DNA of 64,000 nucleotides from Limnohabitans sp. WS1 (GCF_003063265.1 NZ_NERU01000010.1:1-64000); one strand, 5' to 3'. Shown: positions 1-9,499, counted from the stretch's first letter. Made by a program: numbers and translations. The notes: generated by a model not told the origin, from the sequence alone.

Positions 1-274
1 TGTTCTTCACATAGTCAGCGTGGCCAGGGCAGTCCACGTGGGCGTAGTGACGGTTTTCTGTTTCGTACTCAACGTGAGCGGTGTTGATCGTGATACCACG
101 AGCCTTCTCTTCGGGAGCCGCGTCGATCTGGTCGTACGCTTTGGCAGCACCGCCGAACTTGGCAGCCAACACGGTGGTGATGGCGGCAGTCAGGGTGGTT
201 TTGCCGTGGTCAACGTGACCGATGGTGCCCACGTTCACGTGGGGCTTGGTCCGTTCGAATTTCTCTTTTGCCAT
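1..274 (-). CDS. tuf: Elongation factor Tu (5' part, runs off the window)
   Basis: EF-Tu is the GTPase that carries aminoacyl-tRNA to the ribosomal A site. Only the first 91 residues are in the window; the rest lies beyond position 1. Visible G-domain motifs are G1 GHVDHGKT (residues 19-26), the switch I motif GITINT (60-65) and G3 DCPGH (81-85), all intact. The start [10 protein letters not shown] is the family N-terminus. It lies downstream of three tRNA genes on the same strand, an arrangement typical of tuf in betaproteobacteria, so it is probably co-transcribed from the promoter at 717-745. Confidence 0.98.
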   Translation of the reverse strand, partial: MAKEKFERTKPHVNVGTIGHVDHGKTTLTAAITTVLAAKFGGAAKAYDQIDAAPEEKARGITINTAHVEYETENRHYAHVDCPGHADYVKN

Positions 275-347
275 TTCTTCGACTCCGAAAAGTAGTGGTC
301 AACAACCAAGACAGAGGGCGTGCAACTCACGTCACACGCCCAAAAAC

Positions 348-422
<75 letters not shown>

Positions 423-454
423 GAATTACTTCTTGCAAACTGTCATCGAATGAC

Positions 455-528
455 TGGAGCGGGAAACGGGAATCGAACCCGTGTCATTAGCTTGGAAGGC
501 TAAGGTTCTACCATTAAACTACTCCCGC
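455..528 (-). tRNA. tRNA-Gly (anticodon TCC), CCA encoded
   Basis: A 74-nt minus-strand cloverleaf. Acceptor GCGGGAG pairs with the 3' strand TTCCCGC, the anticodon loop CTTCCAA gives anticodon TCC (glycine), the T loop is GTTCGATTC, and the discriminator T is followed by encoded CCA. It lies between tRNA-Tyr and tRNA-Thr. Confidence 0.97.
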
Positions 529-615
529 ATTGTTTGTGCTGCATGAGTGGCTGCAACACCAATGCTTGGACAGCATTTCCAATGACTCTGATCATCCGGC
601 TTTAGGCCAGTTTGC

Positions 616-701
616 TGGTGGAGGAGACTGGATTCGAACCAGTGTAGGCGTAAGCCAACAGATTTACAGTCTGCCCCCTTTAGCCACTCGGGCACCCCTC
701 C
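616..701 (-). tRNA. tRNA-Tyr (anticodon GTA), CCA encoded
   Basis: An 86-nt class II tRNA with a long variable arm, as expected for bacterial tRNA-Tyr. Acceptor GGAGGGG is closed by CTCCTCC (one G-T pair), the anticodon is GTA within CTGTAAA, and CCA is encoded. It is the first gene after the promoter at 717-745. Confidence 0.97.
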
Positions 702-716
702 TGAAGCAAGCCTTGA

Positions 717-745
717 ATTATGCCATCTTTTCTACGACTTCTCAA
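717..745 (-). promoter_or_regulatory. sigma-70 promoter of the tRNA-Tyr/Gly/Thr-tuf unit
   Basis: On the minus strand a -35 TTGAGA (745-740) and a -10 CATAAT (722-717) are separated by exactly 17 bp. Transcription would begin about 710, a few bases before the tRNA-Tyr 5' end at 701. No other good promoter is visible before tuf. Confidence 0.7.
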
Positions 746-762
746 CAACCTGCCTAATTTTT

Positions 763-1524
763 TCACCAAATGATGGTTTTCCCACCCATAGATCCCAAAA
801 AATCGTTTGTCATTGCAAAGTGATTGCAGCCCAAAAAAGGGGTCGGTGGCCGATTGGCAGACAATGGGGACGGATGATGCGCGCTCAACACCAAATGCTG
901 TCCACACGCGATCAATCCATCTATCAACTGTTTTTTTTCTTGCGCGTGAGCACCCCACAACATAAACACCAAGGGCTGCGTGTTTTGCGCTGCTGCTTTT
1001 AGCAGGGCGTCGGTCAAGGCCTCCCACCCCCAACGGGCATGACTGGCTGCGTGTCCTGCCTCAACGGTCAGGCATGTGTTGAGCAGCAAAACCCCTTGCT
1101 TTGCCCACCGCACCAATGAACCATCCCTCGCAATGGGAACACCGAGGCTCTGTTGCAGTTCTTTGAATATGTTGCGCAAACTCGGCGGAACTTTCACACC
1201 AGGCTGCACAGAAAATGCCAGACCCTCAGCCTGTCCGGGCCCATGGTAAGGGTCTTGCCCCAAGATCACCACGCGTACCTGCTTCAATGGCGTCAATGCC
1301 AAAGCACGCAAAGGCTCTGGTGGATAGATGACTTTTCCTTCACTCAAGGCCTGATTCAAACGTTTGGACAACGCCGCACCCGTCGCGGATGCCAAAAAAT
1401 CCTCAAGCAAAGGTCTCCAGCCCTCGTCCAAGGCTTGCAGATCGGGCGGCCACTGAGCCAAGCAGCTCCCTGGCTCATCTTCCTTCCCGAAAGCAAAAGC
1501 TTGCTGACTTTGACCGTCAAGCAT
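763..1524 (-). CDS. ung: Uracil-DNA glycosylase, family 1
   Basis: It removes uracil from DNA to start base-excision repair in the cytoplasm. At 253 aa it shows the two family-1 signatures: the water-activating loop GQDPYHG (residues 89-95, catalytic Asp) and the minor-groove loop HPSPLS (217-222, catalytic His). The N-terminal 30 residues are a variable extension. The start codon shares its A with the trpC stop (TGATG at 1526-1522), so ung is translationally coupled to the end of the tryptophan operon. There is no metabolic link to trp; it appears simply to ride on the transcript. Confidence 0.97.
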   Translation of the reverse strand: MLDGQSQQAFAFGKEDEPGSCLAQWPPDLQALDEGWRPLLEDFLASATGAALSKRLNQALSEGKVIYPPEPLRALALTPLKQVRVVILGQDPYHGPGQAEGLAFSVQPGVKVPPSLRNIFKELQQSLGVPIARDGSLVRWAKQGVLLLNTCLTVEAGHAASHARWGWEALTDALLKAAAQNTQPLVFMLWGAHAQEKKQLIDGLIACGQHLVLSAHHPSPLSANRPPTPFLGCNHFAMTNDFLGSMGGKTIIW

Positions 1525-2312
1525 CAGGCAAAGAGTTTCGCCAGGGCTTCGCCGGGCTCACGGGCACGCATGAAAGCCTCCCCCACCAGGAAGGCGTTGA
1601 CCTTGGCCTCGCGCATGCGCCTGACATCTTCCGGGCTTTGAATCCCGCTTTCGGTGACCAGCAAGCGGTCGGCTGGCACATCGGGCAACATGTCCAAAGT
1701 CGTCTGTAAGGACACCTCGAATGTTTTCAGGTTGCGGTTGTTGATGCCGACCAGACGTGTTTTCAGCTTGAGGGCGCGTTCCAGTTCGGCTTTGTCGTGC
1801 ACCTCCACCAGCACCGCCATGTCCAGGCTGCGGGCCACCGCCTCCATCTCGGCCATGTGGGCATCGTCCAGGCAGGCGGCGATGAGCAAAATGGCGTCAG
1901 CCCCCATGGCCCGGGCCTCGTACACCTGGTAGGCATCGATCATGAAATCCTTGCGCAGCACCGGCAGGTCGCAACTGGCACGAGCTTGTTTGAGGTAATC
2001 CACGCTGCCCTGAAAGAACTGCTTGTCCGTCAACACCGACAGGCAAGCCGCGCCGAATTCGGCGTAGCTTTGGGCGATGTCGGCCGGAATGAAGTCGGCC
2101 CGCAGCACGCCTTTGGACGGGCTGGCCTTCTTGATTTCGGCGATCACAGCCGCTTGGCCTGCAGCGATCTTGGCACGCATCGCGCCTTCGAAGTCACGGG
2201 TCAGCACGCGGCTTTCGGCATCGGCGCGCACCACGGCCAGCGATTTTTGCTTCAAGGCTGCTGCCACTTCTTCGCGTTTGACCGCGACGATTTTGTCCAG
2301 GATGTCACTCAT
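1524..2312 (-). CDS. trpC: Indole-3-glycerol-phosphate synthase
   Basis: It closes the indole ring in tryptophan synthesis (CdRP to indole-3-glycerol phosphate). It has 262 aa from the [10 protein letters not shown] start. Barrel motifs visible are [10 protein letters not shown] (residues 59-68, catalytic Lys and phosphate contact) and LRKDFMID (119-126, second catalytic Lys). An in-frame start 10 codons upstream (2342) is rejected because the family begins at MSDIL. The chosen ATG lies within the last codons of the small ORF 2305-2445 (8-nt overlap), and the stop overlaps the ung start, so translation is coupled on both sides. Confidence 0.97.
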   Translation of the reverse strand: MSDILDKIVAVKREEVAAALKQKSLAVVRADAESRVLTRDFEGAMRAKIAAGQAAVIAEIKKASPSKGVLRADFIPADIAQSYAEFGAACLSVLTDKQFFQGSVDYLKQARASCDLPVLRKDFMIDAYQVYEARAMGADAILLIAACLDDAHMAEMEAVARSLDMAVLVEVHDKAELERALKLKTRLVGINNRNLKTFEVSLQTTLDMLPDVPADRLLVTESGIQSPEDVRRMREAKVNAFLVGEAFMRAREPGEALAKLFA

Positions 2313-2445
2313 GATTTTCTTTCTGTGCGGGCTCAGTGGCACCGTTTTTCAATATGCGAACAAAGACGCGGTGCATCACCCAGGCCATGACCACAAACAA
2401 GGCCGACACCCCCAAAGCGATCCAGGCGCCCTCGTCCCGCCACAT
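2305..2445 (-). CDS. 46-aa putative single-pass membrane protein between trpD and trpC
   Basis: This small open frame lies exactly between trpD and trpC. Its ATG (2445) is 3 nt after the trpD stop and its TGA (2305) overlaps the trpC start by 8 nt. The product is 46 aa: a short acidic head (MWRDEGAW), one hydrophobic segment at about residues 9-24 ([16 protein letters not shown]), then a basic stretch (HRVFVRILK) and a polar tail. This is consistent with one helix with the basic side in the cytoplasm. I do not recognise a family. The seamless packing argues for real coding, but spacer sequence between coupled genes remains possible. Confidence 0.5.
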   Translation of the reverse strand: MWRDEGAWIALGVSALFVVMAWVMHRVFVRILKNGATEPAQKENHE

Positions 2446-2448
2446 GGC

Positions 2449-3477
2449 TCAAGCCGCCTTCTGGCCAAAGGCCACAAACTGCGCCAGCTTGGCTTTGGCC
2501 GCGCCCGACTCGACGGCCACACGCGCACGGGCCAAACCATCGGCGATGCTGCTGGCCACATTGGCCGCGTACAAGGCAGCGCCCGCATTGATCATGACGA
2601 TGTCCCGCGCCGCGCCGGGCTCATTGTCCAGCACGCCACGCAGCATGGCCATGGATTGCTCAGGTGTGTCCACTTTCAGGGCCCGGTTGCTGGCCATGGT
2701 CAGGCCGAAGTCTTCCGGGTGAATTTCATATTCGGTGATCTGGCCGTTTTTGAGTTCGCCCACCAAAGTGGCCGCGCCCAAGCTGATTTCGTCCATGCCG
2801 TCGCGCCCGTACACCACCAACGCATGCTCGGCCCCCAAGCGCTGCAGGGCACGCACCTGAATACCCACCAGGTCGGAGTGGAACACCCCCATCAAAATGT
2901 TGGGCGCGCTGGCTGGGTTGGTCAATGGACCCAAAATGTTGAACATCGTGCGCACCCCCAACTCCTTGCGCACCGGGGCCACGTTTTTCATGGCCGGGTG
3001 GTGGTTGGGTGCGAACATGAAGCCGATGCCCACCTCTTGGATCGACCGCGCGATCTGCTCTGGAGACAGGTGGATGTTGCCACCCAGGGCCTCGACCACG
3101 TCGGCGCTGCCCGATTTGCTGCTGACGCTGCGCCCACCGTGTTTGGCCGTTTTGGCCCCGGCGGCAGCGGCCACAAACATGGCGCAAGTCGAGATGTTGA
3201 AGGTGTGGGCCCCATCGCCTCCTGTGCCCACAATGTCCACGAGGTGTGTGGGGTCGGCCACATGCACTTTGGTCGAGAACTCGCGCATGACTTGCGCTGC
3301 GGCTGTAATTTCGCCAATGGTTTCTTTTTTCACGCGCAGACCGGTGACGAGCGCGGCGGTCATGACGGGCGACAACTCGCCGTTCATGATCATGCGCATG
3401 AGGTGGAGCATTTCGTCGTGAAAAATCTCGCGGTGCTCGATGGTGCGTTGAAGCGCTTCCTGAGGGGTGATGGGCAT
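2449..3477 (-). CDS. trpD: Anthranilate phosphoribosyltransferase
   Basis: It transfers phosphoribose from PRPP to anthranilate, the second committed step to tryptophan. It has 342 aa from the [10 protein letters not shown] start, the normal family length. The PRPP loop GTGGDG (residues 84-89) followed by HTFNIST and the anthranilate/metal-site stretch [15 protein letters not shown] (112-126) are intact. The open frame extends far upstream, but that part runs antisense-like through the lysE-family gene and is not coding. A 38-nt gap separates it from the upstream transporter gene. Confidence 0.98.
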   Translation of the reverse strand: MPITPQEALQRTIEHREIFHDEMLHLMRMIMNGELSPVMTAALVTGLRVKKETIGEITAAAQVMREFSTKVHVADPTHLVDIVGTGGDGAHTFNISTCAMFVAAAAGAKTAKHGGRSVSSKSGSADVVEALGGNIHLSPEQIARSIQEVGIGFMFAPNHHPAMKNVAPVRKELGVRTMFNILGPLTNPASAPNILMGVFHSDLVGIQVRALQRLGAEHALVVYGRDGMDEISLGAATLVGELKNGQITEYEIHPEDFGLTMASNRALKVDTPEQSMAMLRGVLDNEPGAARDIVMINAGAALYAANVASSIADGLARARVAVESGAAKAKLAQFVAFGQKAA

Positions 3478-3515
3478 GGTCGTTTCCTGTCGGATGATGG
3501 AGATCGTTAAACAAT

Positions 3516-4211
3516 TCAGCGGGTTGGCGCGTCGGTCAGGGCGAGCTTCAGCCCAAACCCAAGAAACAACAAGCCCGTCAGCCGGTCTAAGTGGCGCATG
3601 CCACGCTGCAGCCATTGGCCTCTGCGGGCCAACCAAGAGGCGGCCACAGCCCAGCCCATGCACACCAGCCAACTGTTCAGATTGAACAAGCAGCCCAAGA
3701 GCACAAAAGACCAGGCCGGGTCGGGGGCATGCGCCGGGATGAACTGCGGCACAAAGGCCAGAAAAAACAGCGCCACTTTCGGATTCAAGGCGTTGGTAGC
3801 GAACGCGCCGAAGAACACGGCCCATAAACCAGTGACCTCTTTGGAGGCTGGCCCACGCCCGTGCAGGTCAGAATGGCCGATCAACGCCGGAACTTGCGCT
3901 TGATCGCCATCGGCACCCGCTTGACTTGTACGCCACAACAGGCGCCCCCCCATCCACAGCAAATAAGTCGCACCGATCCACTTGACCAGATTGAAGGCGT
4001 CTGCCGAAGTGGCCAGGACGGCCCCCAAGCCCCAAGCGGCCGCAGCCACGTGCACAAAACACCCCGCCGTGATGCCCCAGGCAGCGACCAATCCACGCTG
4101 CACACCGCCCCTCAGCGACTGGTTGACGATGTAGAGCACATCCGGCCCAGGCGTGAGGTTGAGCAGCACACCGGCCAACATGAACATCAGGACTTGCTGC
4201 GTATCAAACAT
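3516..4211 (-). CDS. LysE/RhtB-family amino acid exporter inside the trp operon
   Basis: A 231-aa inner-membrane protein of the LysE/RhtB superfamily. It begins [14 protein letters not shown] and carries the family signature [11 protein letters not shown] near residue 20 and [13 protein letters not shown] in the second half, with about six hydrophobic segments. Such proteins export threonine, homoserine, lysine, leucine or aromatic amino acids; the substrate cannot be read from sequence. It starts 4 nt after the ltaE stop and precedes trpD, so it is co-expressed with tryptophan genes. Export of threonine (via ltaE context) or aromatic amino acids are both plausible inferences. Confidence 0.9.
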   Translation of the reverse strand: MFDTQQVLMFMLAGVLLNLTPGPDVLYIVNQSLRGGVQRGLVAAWGITAGCFVHVAAAAWGLGAVLATSADAFNLVKWIGATYLLWMGGRLLWRTSQAGADGDQAQVPALIGHSDLHGRGPASKEVTGLWAVFFGAFATNALNPKVALFFLAFVPQFIPAHAPDPAWSFVLLGCLFNLNSWLVCMGWAVAASWLARRGQWLQRGMRHLDRLTGLLFLGFGLKLALTDAPTR

Positions 4212-4215
4212 GGCT

Positions 4216-5292
4216 TCAGTAAACGCCCACTCGGGCGGAAGTCGGGCTTGTCTGTGCAGACGCGTTCGCCATGAAGCGCTGGATGCAATCGATGGCGTGG
4301 TCGATGCCCGCCGCATCCACCCCCAGGTGCGTCACAAAGCGCAGGCCAATCAAACCCGTGGCCAAAACGCCATGGGCCTTCAGATCCTCAAGCAGGGCCG
4401 GGCCACGTCCATCGGCCACATCCACAAACACGATGTTGGTTTGCGCCGAACGAACGCTCAAGCCAGGCACGCCTTGCAGGCCTTGGGCCAGCCTCTGCGC
4501 CAGCGCATGGTCATCGGCCAAGCGCTCGACGTGGTGGTCAAGCGCGTGCAAAGCCGCTGCCGCCAAAATGCCGGACTGGCGCAAACCACCGCCCAACACC
4601 TTGCGCCAGCGCAGCGCCTTGGCGATCAGTTCACGCGAGCCGCACAAGGCCGAACCCACAGGGGCTCCCAAACCTTTGCTGAAGCAAACCGACACGCTGT
4701 CAAAGTGGTCCACGATGCGCCGCACGCTGGCCGTGACTGCCCCACCTTCGGCTTGTGCGACAGCCGCATTGAAGAGACGGGCACCGTCCAGATGCACGGC
4801 CAAGCCGTGCTGCCGGGCGAGCGCTGTGGCTTGCGCCAAATAAGCCAGCGACATGGGGTGGCCGTTCCAGGTGTTTTCCAGCGCCAGCAGGCGGGTGCGG
4901 GCAAAGTGGCAGTCGATGGGTTTGATGGCTGCGGCGATGTCGGTCAGCGCCATTTCGCCGGAAACGTTTTGTGCCAACGGCTGCGGCTGGATGCTGCCCA
5001 GCACCGCTGCACCGCCGCCTTCGTAGCGGTAGGTGTGCGCGTTTTGACCCACGATGTACTCGTCGCCCCGCTCGCAATGCGCCATCAGGGCGCACAGGTT
5101 GCTTTGTGTGCCCGATGGCATGAACAGCGCCGCTTCTTTGCCCGTGATTTCTGCAATTCGTTCTTGCAAGGCATTGACCGTGGGGTCGTCGCCAAACACA
5201 TCGTCGCCCACTGGCGCAGCCAGCATGGCCTCGCGCATGGCAGTGGTGGGCTGGGTCACGGTGTCGCTGCGCAGATCAATGGTCGTAGTCAT
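4216..5292 (-). CDS. ltaE: Low-specificity L-threonine aldolase
   Basis: A PLP enzyme splitting L-threonine or L-allo-threonine to glycine and acetaldehyde. It has 358 aa, fold type I: N-terminal [12 protein letters not shown], His86 ([10 protein letters not shown]) for ring stacking, Asp169 (HLDGAR) for the pyridine nitrogen, and the Schiff-base Lys206 in [11 protein letters not shown]. Its start codon overlaps the trpG stop (ATGA, 5292-5289), so it is translationally coupled to the anthranilate synthase gene. That placement is odd, as the enzyme has no step in tryptophan synthesis. The ~20-residue polar C-terminal tail is variable in the family. Confidence 0.93.
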   Translation of the reverse strand: MTTTIDLRSDTVTQPTTAMREAMLAAPVGDDVFGDDPTVNALQERIAEITGKEAALFMPSGTQSNLCALMAHCERGDEYIVGQNAHTYRYEGGGAAVLGSIQPQPLAQNVSGEMALTDIAAAIKPIDCHFARTRLLALENTWNGHPMSLAYLAQATALARQHGLAVHLDGARLFNAAVAQAEGGAVTASVRRIVDHFDSVSVCFSKGLGAPVGSALCGSRELIAKALRWRKVLGGGLRQSGILAAAALHALDHHVERLADDHALAQRLAQGLQGVPGLSVRSAQTNIVFVDVADGRGPALLEDLKAHGVLATGLIGLRFVTHLGVDAAGIDHAIDCIQRFMANASAQTSPTSARVGVY

Positions 5293-5870
5293 GGTCGCAC
5301 CAAAAAGTTTTTGAGCATGGCATGGCCGTGCTCGGTCAGGATGGATTCGGGGTGAAACTGCACACCTTCGATGTCCAGCTCGGTGTGCCGCACGCCCATG
5401 ATCTCGCCGTCATCCGTCCAAGCCGTGACTTTCAGGCAGGGTGGGCAAGTGGCCCGCTCAATGGCCAAGGAGTGGTAGCGGTTGACCGTGAACTGCTCGG
5501 GCAAGCCCGCGAACACGCCTTCTTGCGTGGTGGTGATGACACTGGTCTTGCCGTGCATCAATTCCTGCGCCCGAACGATCTTGCCGCCAAAGGCCGCACC
5601 AATGCTTTGGTGACCGAGGCACACACCCAAAATGGGCAGCTTGCCTGCGAAATATTGAATCGCAGAGACCGAAATGCCCGCCTCGGCTGGCGAGCAGGGA
5701 CCGGGCGAAATCACCAAGCGGTCAGGCTGGCGGGCCGCAATGCCTTCGAGCGTGATTTCATCGTTGCGAAAGACCTCGACCTCCGCGCCCAGTTCACCGA
5801 AGTACTGCACGATGTTGAAGGTGAACGAGTCGTAGTTGTCGACCATCAGGAGTTTGATTTTTTTCGCCAT
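5289..5870 (-). CDS. trpG: Anthranilate synthase component II (glutamine amidotransferase)
   Basis: It supplies ammonia from glutamine to TrpE; homologues often serve para-aminobenzoate synthesis as well (PabA). It has 193 aa with the class I amidotransferase triad: Cys84 in GVCLGHQ, and His173 and Glu175 in QFHPES. The N-terminal [13 protein letters not shown] is typical. The start is chosen at [10 protein letters not shown], 2 nt after the trpE stop; a 25-residue upstream extension would overlap trpE. It is coupled downstream to ltaE through ATGA. Confidence 0.97.
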   Translation of the reverse strand: MAKKIKLLMVDNYDSFTFNIVQYFGELGAEVEVFRNDEITLEGIAARQPDRLVISPGPCSPAEAGISVSAIQYFAGKLPILGVCLGHQSIGAAFGGKIVRAQELMHGKTSVITTTQEGVFAGLPEQFTVNRYHSLAIERATCPPCLKVTAWTDDGEIMGVRHTELDIEGVQFHPESILTEHGHAMLKNFLVRP

Positions 5871-5872
5871 GA

Positions 5873-7372
5873 TCACTCCAAGCCTTCTTCCACCAACTCG
5901 CTGGCCCGCAACAAGGCACGCGCCTTGTGTTCGGTTTCGCGCCATTCCATCTCGGGCACCGAATCAGCCACCACACCCGCTGCCGCTTGCACATACAGCG
6001 TCTGGTCCTTGATGACGGCGGTGCGGATCGCAATCGCCACATCCATGTCGCCCGCATAGCTGATGTAGCCGCAAGCGCCGCCGTAAATGCCGCGCTTGAC
6101 GGGTTCGAACTGGTCAATCAGCTCCATGGCGTGCACCTTGGGCGCGCCCGTCAAGGTGCCCGCCGGGAAGGTGGCTTTGAGCACGTCCATATTGCTCATG
6201 CCCTCGTTCAGCACGCCCTCGACGTTGCTCACGATGTGCATGACGTGGCTGTAGCGCTCGACCACAAAGGCCTCGGTCACCTTGACCGATCCGATCTGGG
6301 CGATGCGTCCAATGTCGTTGCGCGCCAGATCGATCAACATCACATGCTCGGCCCGTTCCTTGGGGTCGTTGATCAGTTCATGCTCTGCCGCCTTGTCTTT
6401 TTCTGGCGTCGCACCACGGGGGCGTGTGCCCGCCAAAGGACGGATGATGACTTTGGCGCCCTCGTCGGTTTGCTCCTGCCGCACCAAAATTTCGGGGCTG
6501 GCTCCGACGACATGGAAGTCGCCGAAGTTGTAGAAGTACATGTAGGGGCTGGGGTTGAGCGAGCGCAGCGCACGGTACAAGGACAGCGGGCTTTCGGTGT
6601 ACCGTTTTTTGATGCGCTGCCCCACTTGCACCTGCATGAAGTCGCCGCCTGCGATCAGCTCCTTGGCTTTTTCAACGGCGGCAATGTAATCGGCCTTGGC
6701 GAAGTCCCGCTCGGCCGGGTACGACTGGGTGGGTTTGACCACCGGAGCGCTCACCGAGTACTTGAGTTGCTCTTTCAAATCACGCAGGCGTTTTTTCGCA
6801 ACCACATAGGCCTCGGGCGTGGCCGGGTCGGCATAAACAATCAGGTAGAGCTTGCCAGAAAGGTTGTCGATCACCGCCAGTTCTTCGCACTGCAGCAGCA
6901 AGATGTCGGGTGTGCCCAAGGTGTCAGGCGGGCAGGATTTTTCGAGCTTTTTCTCGATGTAGCGCACCGCGTCGTAACCAAAATAGCCCGCCAGGCCGCC
7001 ACAAAAACGGGGCAGACCCGGGCGCAAGGCCACTTTGAAACGCTTTTGGTATTGCTCAATGAAGTCCAGCGGGTTGCCAACGGCTGTTTCGGTCACTTCG
7101 CCATCTCGCACCACTTCGGTCTTGGCCTCGGCACCAAAACCACTGGCGCGCAACAAAGTACGGGCTGGCAGTCCAATGAAGCTGTAGCGTCCAAAACGCT
7201 CGCCGCCCACCACCGATTCGAGCAAAAAGCTGTGTTGGCCGTTGTCCTTGGTGTGGGCCAACTTCAGGTAAAGCGACAGGGGGGTTTCCAGGTCCGCAAA
7301 GGCCTCGAGCATGAGGGGAATGCGGTTGTAGCCTTGGCTGGCCAGGCTTTTGAATTCAAGTTCGGTGATCAC
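5873..7372 (-). CDS. trpE: Anthranilate synthase component I
   Basis: It converts chorismate to anthranilate, the entry step of tryptophan synthesis. It has 499 aa. The feedback (Trp-binding) motif LLES is at residues 50-53, and the chorismate-binding half includes [29 protein letters not shown] and the [10 protein letters not shown] stretch. The start is GTG at 7372, with GGAGG 9 nt upstream. The SD overlaps a small inverted repeat AGGCT/AGCCT, which could limit access. It is the first structural gene of the operon, preceded by the leader region 7373-7657. Confidence 0.97.
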   Translation of the reverse strand: MITELEFKSLASQGYNRIPLMLEAFADLETPLSLYLKLAHTKDNGQHSFLLESVVGGERFGRYSFIGLPARTLLRASGFGAEAKTEVVRDGEVTETAVGNPLDFIEQYQKRFKVALRPGLPRFCGGLAGYFGYDAVRYIEKKLEKSCPPDTLGTPDILLLQCEELAVIDNLSGKLYLIVYADPATPEAYVVAKKRLRDLKEQLKYSVSAPVVKPTQSYPAERDFAKADYIAAVEKAKELIAGGDFMQVQVGQRIKKRYTESPLSLYRALRSLNPSPYMYFYNFGDFHVVGASPEILVRQEQTDEGAKVIIRPLAGTRPRGATPEKDKAAEHELINDPKERAEHVMLIDLARNDIGRIAQIGSVKVTEAFVVERYSHVMHIVSNVEGVLNEGMSNMDVLKATFPAGTLTGAPKVHAMELIDQFEPVKRGIYGGACGYISYAGDMDVAIAIRTAVIKDQTLYVQAAAGVVADSVPEMEWRETEHKARALLRASELVEEGLE

Positions 7373-7450
7373 AGGCTAGAGCCTCCAAAGCGCTCAGCGA
7401 CCTCGGGCGAGGTGCTTTTCATTCATCCAGGTGCCCAGTCATGGTGTGTA

Positions 7451-7526
7451 TAAAACCGGGCGCGGGTGGCGGACAAGCCGCACAGTCGATGGGGTCAGGC
7501 TGGCCGACGCCAGGGCCAGGCTCCCC
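7451..7526 (-). promoter_or_regulatory. Putative attenuator structures upstream of trpE
   Basis: The RNA downstream of and within the candidate leader peptide can form a stem from CTGGCC (7519-7514) and GGCCAG (7505-7500) with outer GGGG/CCCC pairs (7526-7523 with 7494-7491). It encloses the Trp codons. Further down are a short GCGG/CCGC hairpin (7469-7481) and then a TTTTA run (7455-7451). The last hairpin is weak and 13 nt from the U run, so a classical terminator is not clear. Control could instead act on the trpE ribosome-binding site. Confidence 0.4.
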
Positions 7527-7590
7527 GGCCTTCCGCTGGGGAATGGCTCGGCAGACGGACTGCGCTGAGGTGGCTGTGGATGATGAACAT
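7495..7590 (-). CDS. trpL: Candidate trp leader peptide (31 aa, ends ...AWPWRRPA)
   Basis: Upstream of trpE on the same strand is a 31-codon frame, ATG at 7590 and TGA at 7497-7495. It begins MFIIHSHLSAV and ends GAWPWRRPA. The two tryptophan codons lie six and eight codons before the stop, inside one arm of a strong inverted repeat (7491-7526). That is the logic of a ribosome-stalling trp attenuator. I see no clear Shine-Dalgarno, and the promoter may lie so close (TACACT at about 7600) that the mRNA is nearly leaderless. Known: trp attenuation by Trp-codon leaders. Inferred: that this frame is translated. Confidence 0.5.
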   Translation of the reverse strand: MFIIHSHLSAVRLPSHSPAEGRGAWPWRRPA

Positions 7591-7657
7591 GGTTTGTCAA
7601 GTGTAGCAAAGCCCAGAGACGCGTTTTCACCGGATCTGCAGTTTGCTTGGCTTTAGC

Positions 7658-8380
7658 TCATCGGCCCGTGGCGTTCATGCGCTCCGGCAAGTCGGCCAAC
7701 GTGTCCAACCAAGCAGCTGCTGGGGTGTCTTGTACGCGGTGACCGTGGTTGTAGCCGTAAGTGACCAACACCACCGGGCAGCCCGCTGCGTGAGCAGCCT
7801 GCGCATCGTTGCTCGAATCCCCCACCATCAAGGTGCGTGCGGCGTGGGTACCCAGCGCCTCACAGGTTTTGATCAAGGGCAAGGGGTCGGGCTTTTTACG
7901 CTCGAAACTGTCTCCACCAAACACGGGGCCAAAAAAGTGCGCCAGTGACTTCTCTTTCAGCAAGGCCTGGGCAAAGGCCAAAGGCTTGTTCGTCAGGCAG
8001 GCCATGGGCATACCCTGCGCAGCCAAAGCCTCCAGGGCGTCCAGAGCACCTGGGTAGACATCAGCAAACTGACCATTGATTTCCAAATAGTGGTGCTGGT
8101 AGCGCAGCCATGCACGGCTGAAAAGCGCGTCCACCGACAGGGCCGGGCAAGCCTGGCCCACGCCTTTGACTTCGGGCCGGTTGATTTGATGCGCCAGCAA
8201 GGTGCGAATCAGGTGTTCGGAGCCTTTGCCGATGGTTTGCTCGATGAGCGCGTCCGACACCGGCGGCAAGTCCAGATCGGCCATGGTGCGGTGCAAGGCC
8301 ACCTGAAAATCACCCAAGGTGTGCACCAGGGTGCCGTCCAAGTCAAAAATGACCGCTTCGATTTCTGTCAGATTCTGCAT
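7658..8380 (-). CDS. gph: Phosphoglycolate phosphatase (HAD family)
   Basis: It dephosphorylates 2-phosphoglycolate formed during DNA repair or by Rubisco oxygenation. It has 240 aa. HAD motif I IFDLDGTLV (nucleophile Asp13, Asp15), motif II around ACLTNKP, and motif IV LMVGDSSNDAQAA are present; the alpha-helical cap lies at about residues 20-95. It starts 16 nt after the rpe stop and forms a two-gene unit with it. The gph-rpe pair upstream of trpE is a usual gene order in this order of bacteria, so leftward transcription from rpe may also reach the trp leader. Confidence 0.95.
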   Translation of the reverse strand: MQNLTEIEAVIFDLDGTLVHTLGDFQVALHRTMADLDLPPVSDALIEQTIGKGSEHLIRTLLAHQINRPEVKGVGQACPALSVDALFSRAWLRYQHHYLEINGQFADVYPGALDALEALAAQGMPMACLTNKPLAFAQALLKEKSLAHFFGPVFGGDSFERKKPDPLPLIKTCEALGTHAARTLMVGDSSNDAQAAHAAGCPVVLVTYGYNHGHRVQDTPAAAWLDTLADLPERMNATGR

Positions 8381-8396
8381 TTGGGCTCACCTTTCG

Positions 8397-9077
8397 TCAG
8401 GACAAAGCCACACGCATTTGGTCGATCACGCCTTTGTAATCAGGTTTGCCAAAAATGGCGCTGCCCGCCACAAAGGTGTCGGCCCCGGCATCGGCCACGC
8501 GGCGGATGTTGTCGGCCTTGATGCCCCCGTCCACTTCCAGTCGAATATCGCGACCGCTTCTCTCGATCCACTGGCGCGCCAGCTCGACCTTGCGCAAGGC
8601 TGAATCGATGAAGCTTTGGCCACCAAAGCCCGGGTTGACGCTCATGATCAGGATAAGGTCGATCTCGTCGATGGTCCATTCCAGCACATCCAGGGGTTCG
8701 GCCGGATTGAACACCAGCCCGGCCTTGACACCCTTGCTCTTGATGGCCTGAATGCTGCGGTGCACATGGGCGCTGGCATCGGGGTGAAAACTGATGAGGT
8801 CGGCACCGGCTTCGGCAAAAGATGCGGCCAGTGCATCGACGGGCGAGATCATTAAATGCACATCGATGGGCACGGCCACGCCCGATGCAGTTTTAGCATG
8901 CGGCTTAAGCGCTTGGCAAATCATGGGGCCAAAGGTGAGGTTGGGCACGTAATGGTTGTCCATCACGTCAAAGTGGATCCAGTCGGCACCGGCGTCGATG
9001 ACGCTTTTGACTTCCTCGCCCAAGCGGGCGAAATCAGCCGAGAGGATGGAGGGGGCAATGCGGTAGGTCGTCGTCAT
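8397..9077 (-). CDS. rpe: Ribulose-phosphate 3-epimerase
   Basis: It interconverts ribulose 5-phosphate and xylulose 5-phosphate in the pentose phosphate (or Calvin) cycle. It has 226 aa, a TIM barrel: N-terminal [12 protein letters not shown], metal ligands in [14 protein letters not shown] and [15 protein letters not shown] (phosphate grip), and the VDGGI strand with catalytic Asp. It is transcribed divergently from apaG with only about 30 bp between the two starts. gph follows 16 nt downstream. Confidence 0.97.
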   Translation of the reverse strand: MTTTYRIAPSILSADFARLGEEVKSVIDAGADWIHFDVMDNHYVPNLTFGPMICQALKPHAKTASGVAVPIDVHLMISPVDALAASFAEAGADLISFHPDASAHVHRSIQAIKSKGVKAGLVFNPAEPLDVLEWTIDEIDLILIMSVNPGFGGQSFIDSALRKVELARQWIERSGRDIRLEVDGGIKADNIRRVADAGADTFVAGSAIFGKPDYKGVIDQMRVALS

Positions 9078-9106
9078 CCTTGAATTGTCGCAGTTAACAT
9101 GTGTTC

Positions 9107-9499
9107 ATGACTGCTTACACCGTTCAAATTGAAGTACTGCCCCATTACTTGGCTGACCAGAGCAATCCCCTGCAAGATGTTTTCGCTTTCGCCTACACCA
9201 TCACCGTCACCAACACGGGCCGGGTTCCTGTTCAGTTGATTTCTCGACATTGGGTGATTCAGGATGAGCGTGGTCACAGCGAGGAAGTCAAAGGCCTGGG
9301 CGTGGTTGGACAACAGCCTTTGCTGCGCCCCGGTGAATCCTTCCAGTACACCAGCGGCTGCAGATTGCGCGCCCCCAGCGGCACCATGCATGGCAGCTAC
9401 TTTTTTGTGGCAGAAGATGGGCACCGCTTTGATGCCAGTATTGGCACCTTTGTTCTGGAGTCTTCGTCCGCTGGCTTTTCAGGCCGCACACTTCACTGA
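9107..9499 (+). CDS. apaG: ApaG/Co2+-Mg2+ efflux-type protein
   Basis: A 130-aa protein of the ApaG domain family, a fibronectin-III-like fold whose exact role is unsettled; it was linked to metal ion tolerance and to apaH in enterics. The core FAYTITVTNTG, the HWVIQDERG strand and YTSGCRLRAPSGTMHGSY are all intact. I chose ATG at 9107 over a GTG two codons upstream (9101). It is first in a plus-strand run with thiL, pgpA and pncC. Confidence 0.93.
   Translation: MTAYTVQIEVLPHYLADQSNPLQDVFAFAYTITVTNTGRVPVQLISRHWVIQDERGHSEEVKGLGVVGQQPLLRPGESFQYTSGCRLRAPSGTMHGSYFFVAEDGHRFDASIGTFVLESSSAGFSGRTLH

Noticed and set aside
2077..3510. Long plus-strand open frame opposite trpC/trpD
   Set aside because: Antisense shadow of two clear enzymes; composition reflects the third-position G/C of trpD and no family motif appears.
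9078..9106. Riboswitch for thiL or apaG
   Set aside because: The divergent gap is only about 30 bp and the thiL gap 34 nt, too short for a thiamine riboswitch.
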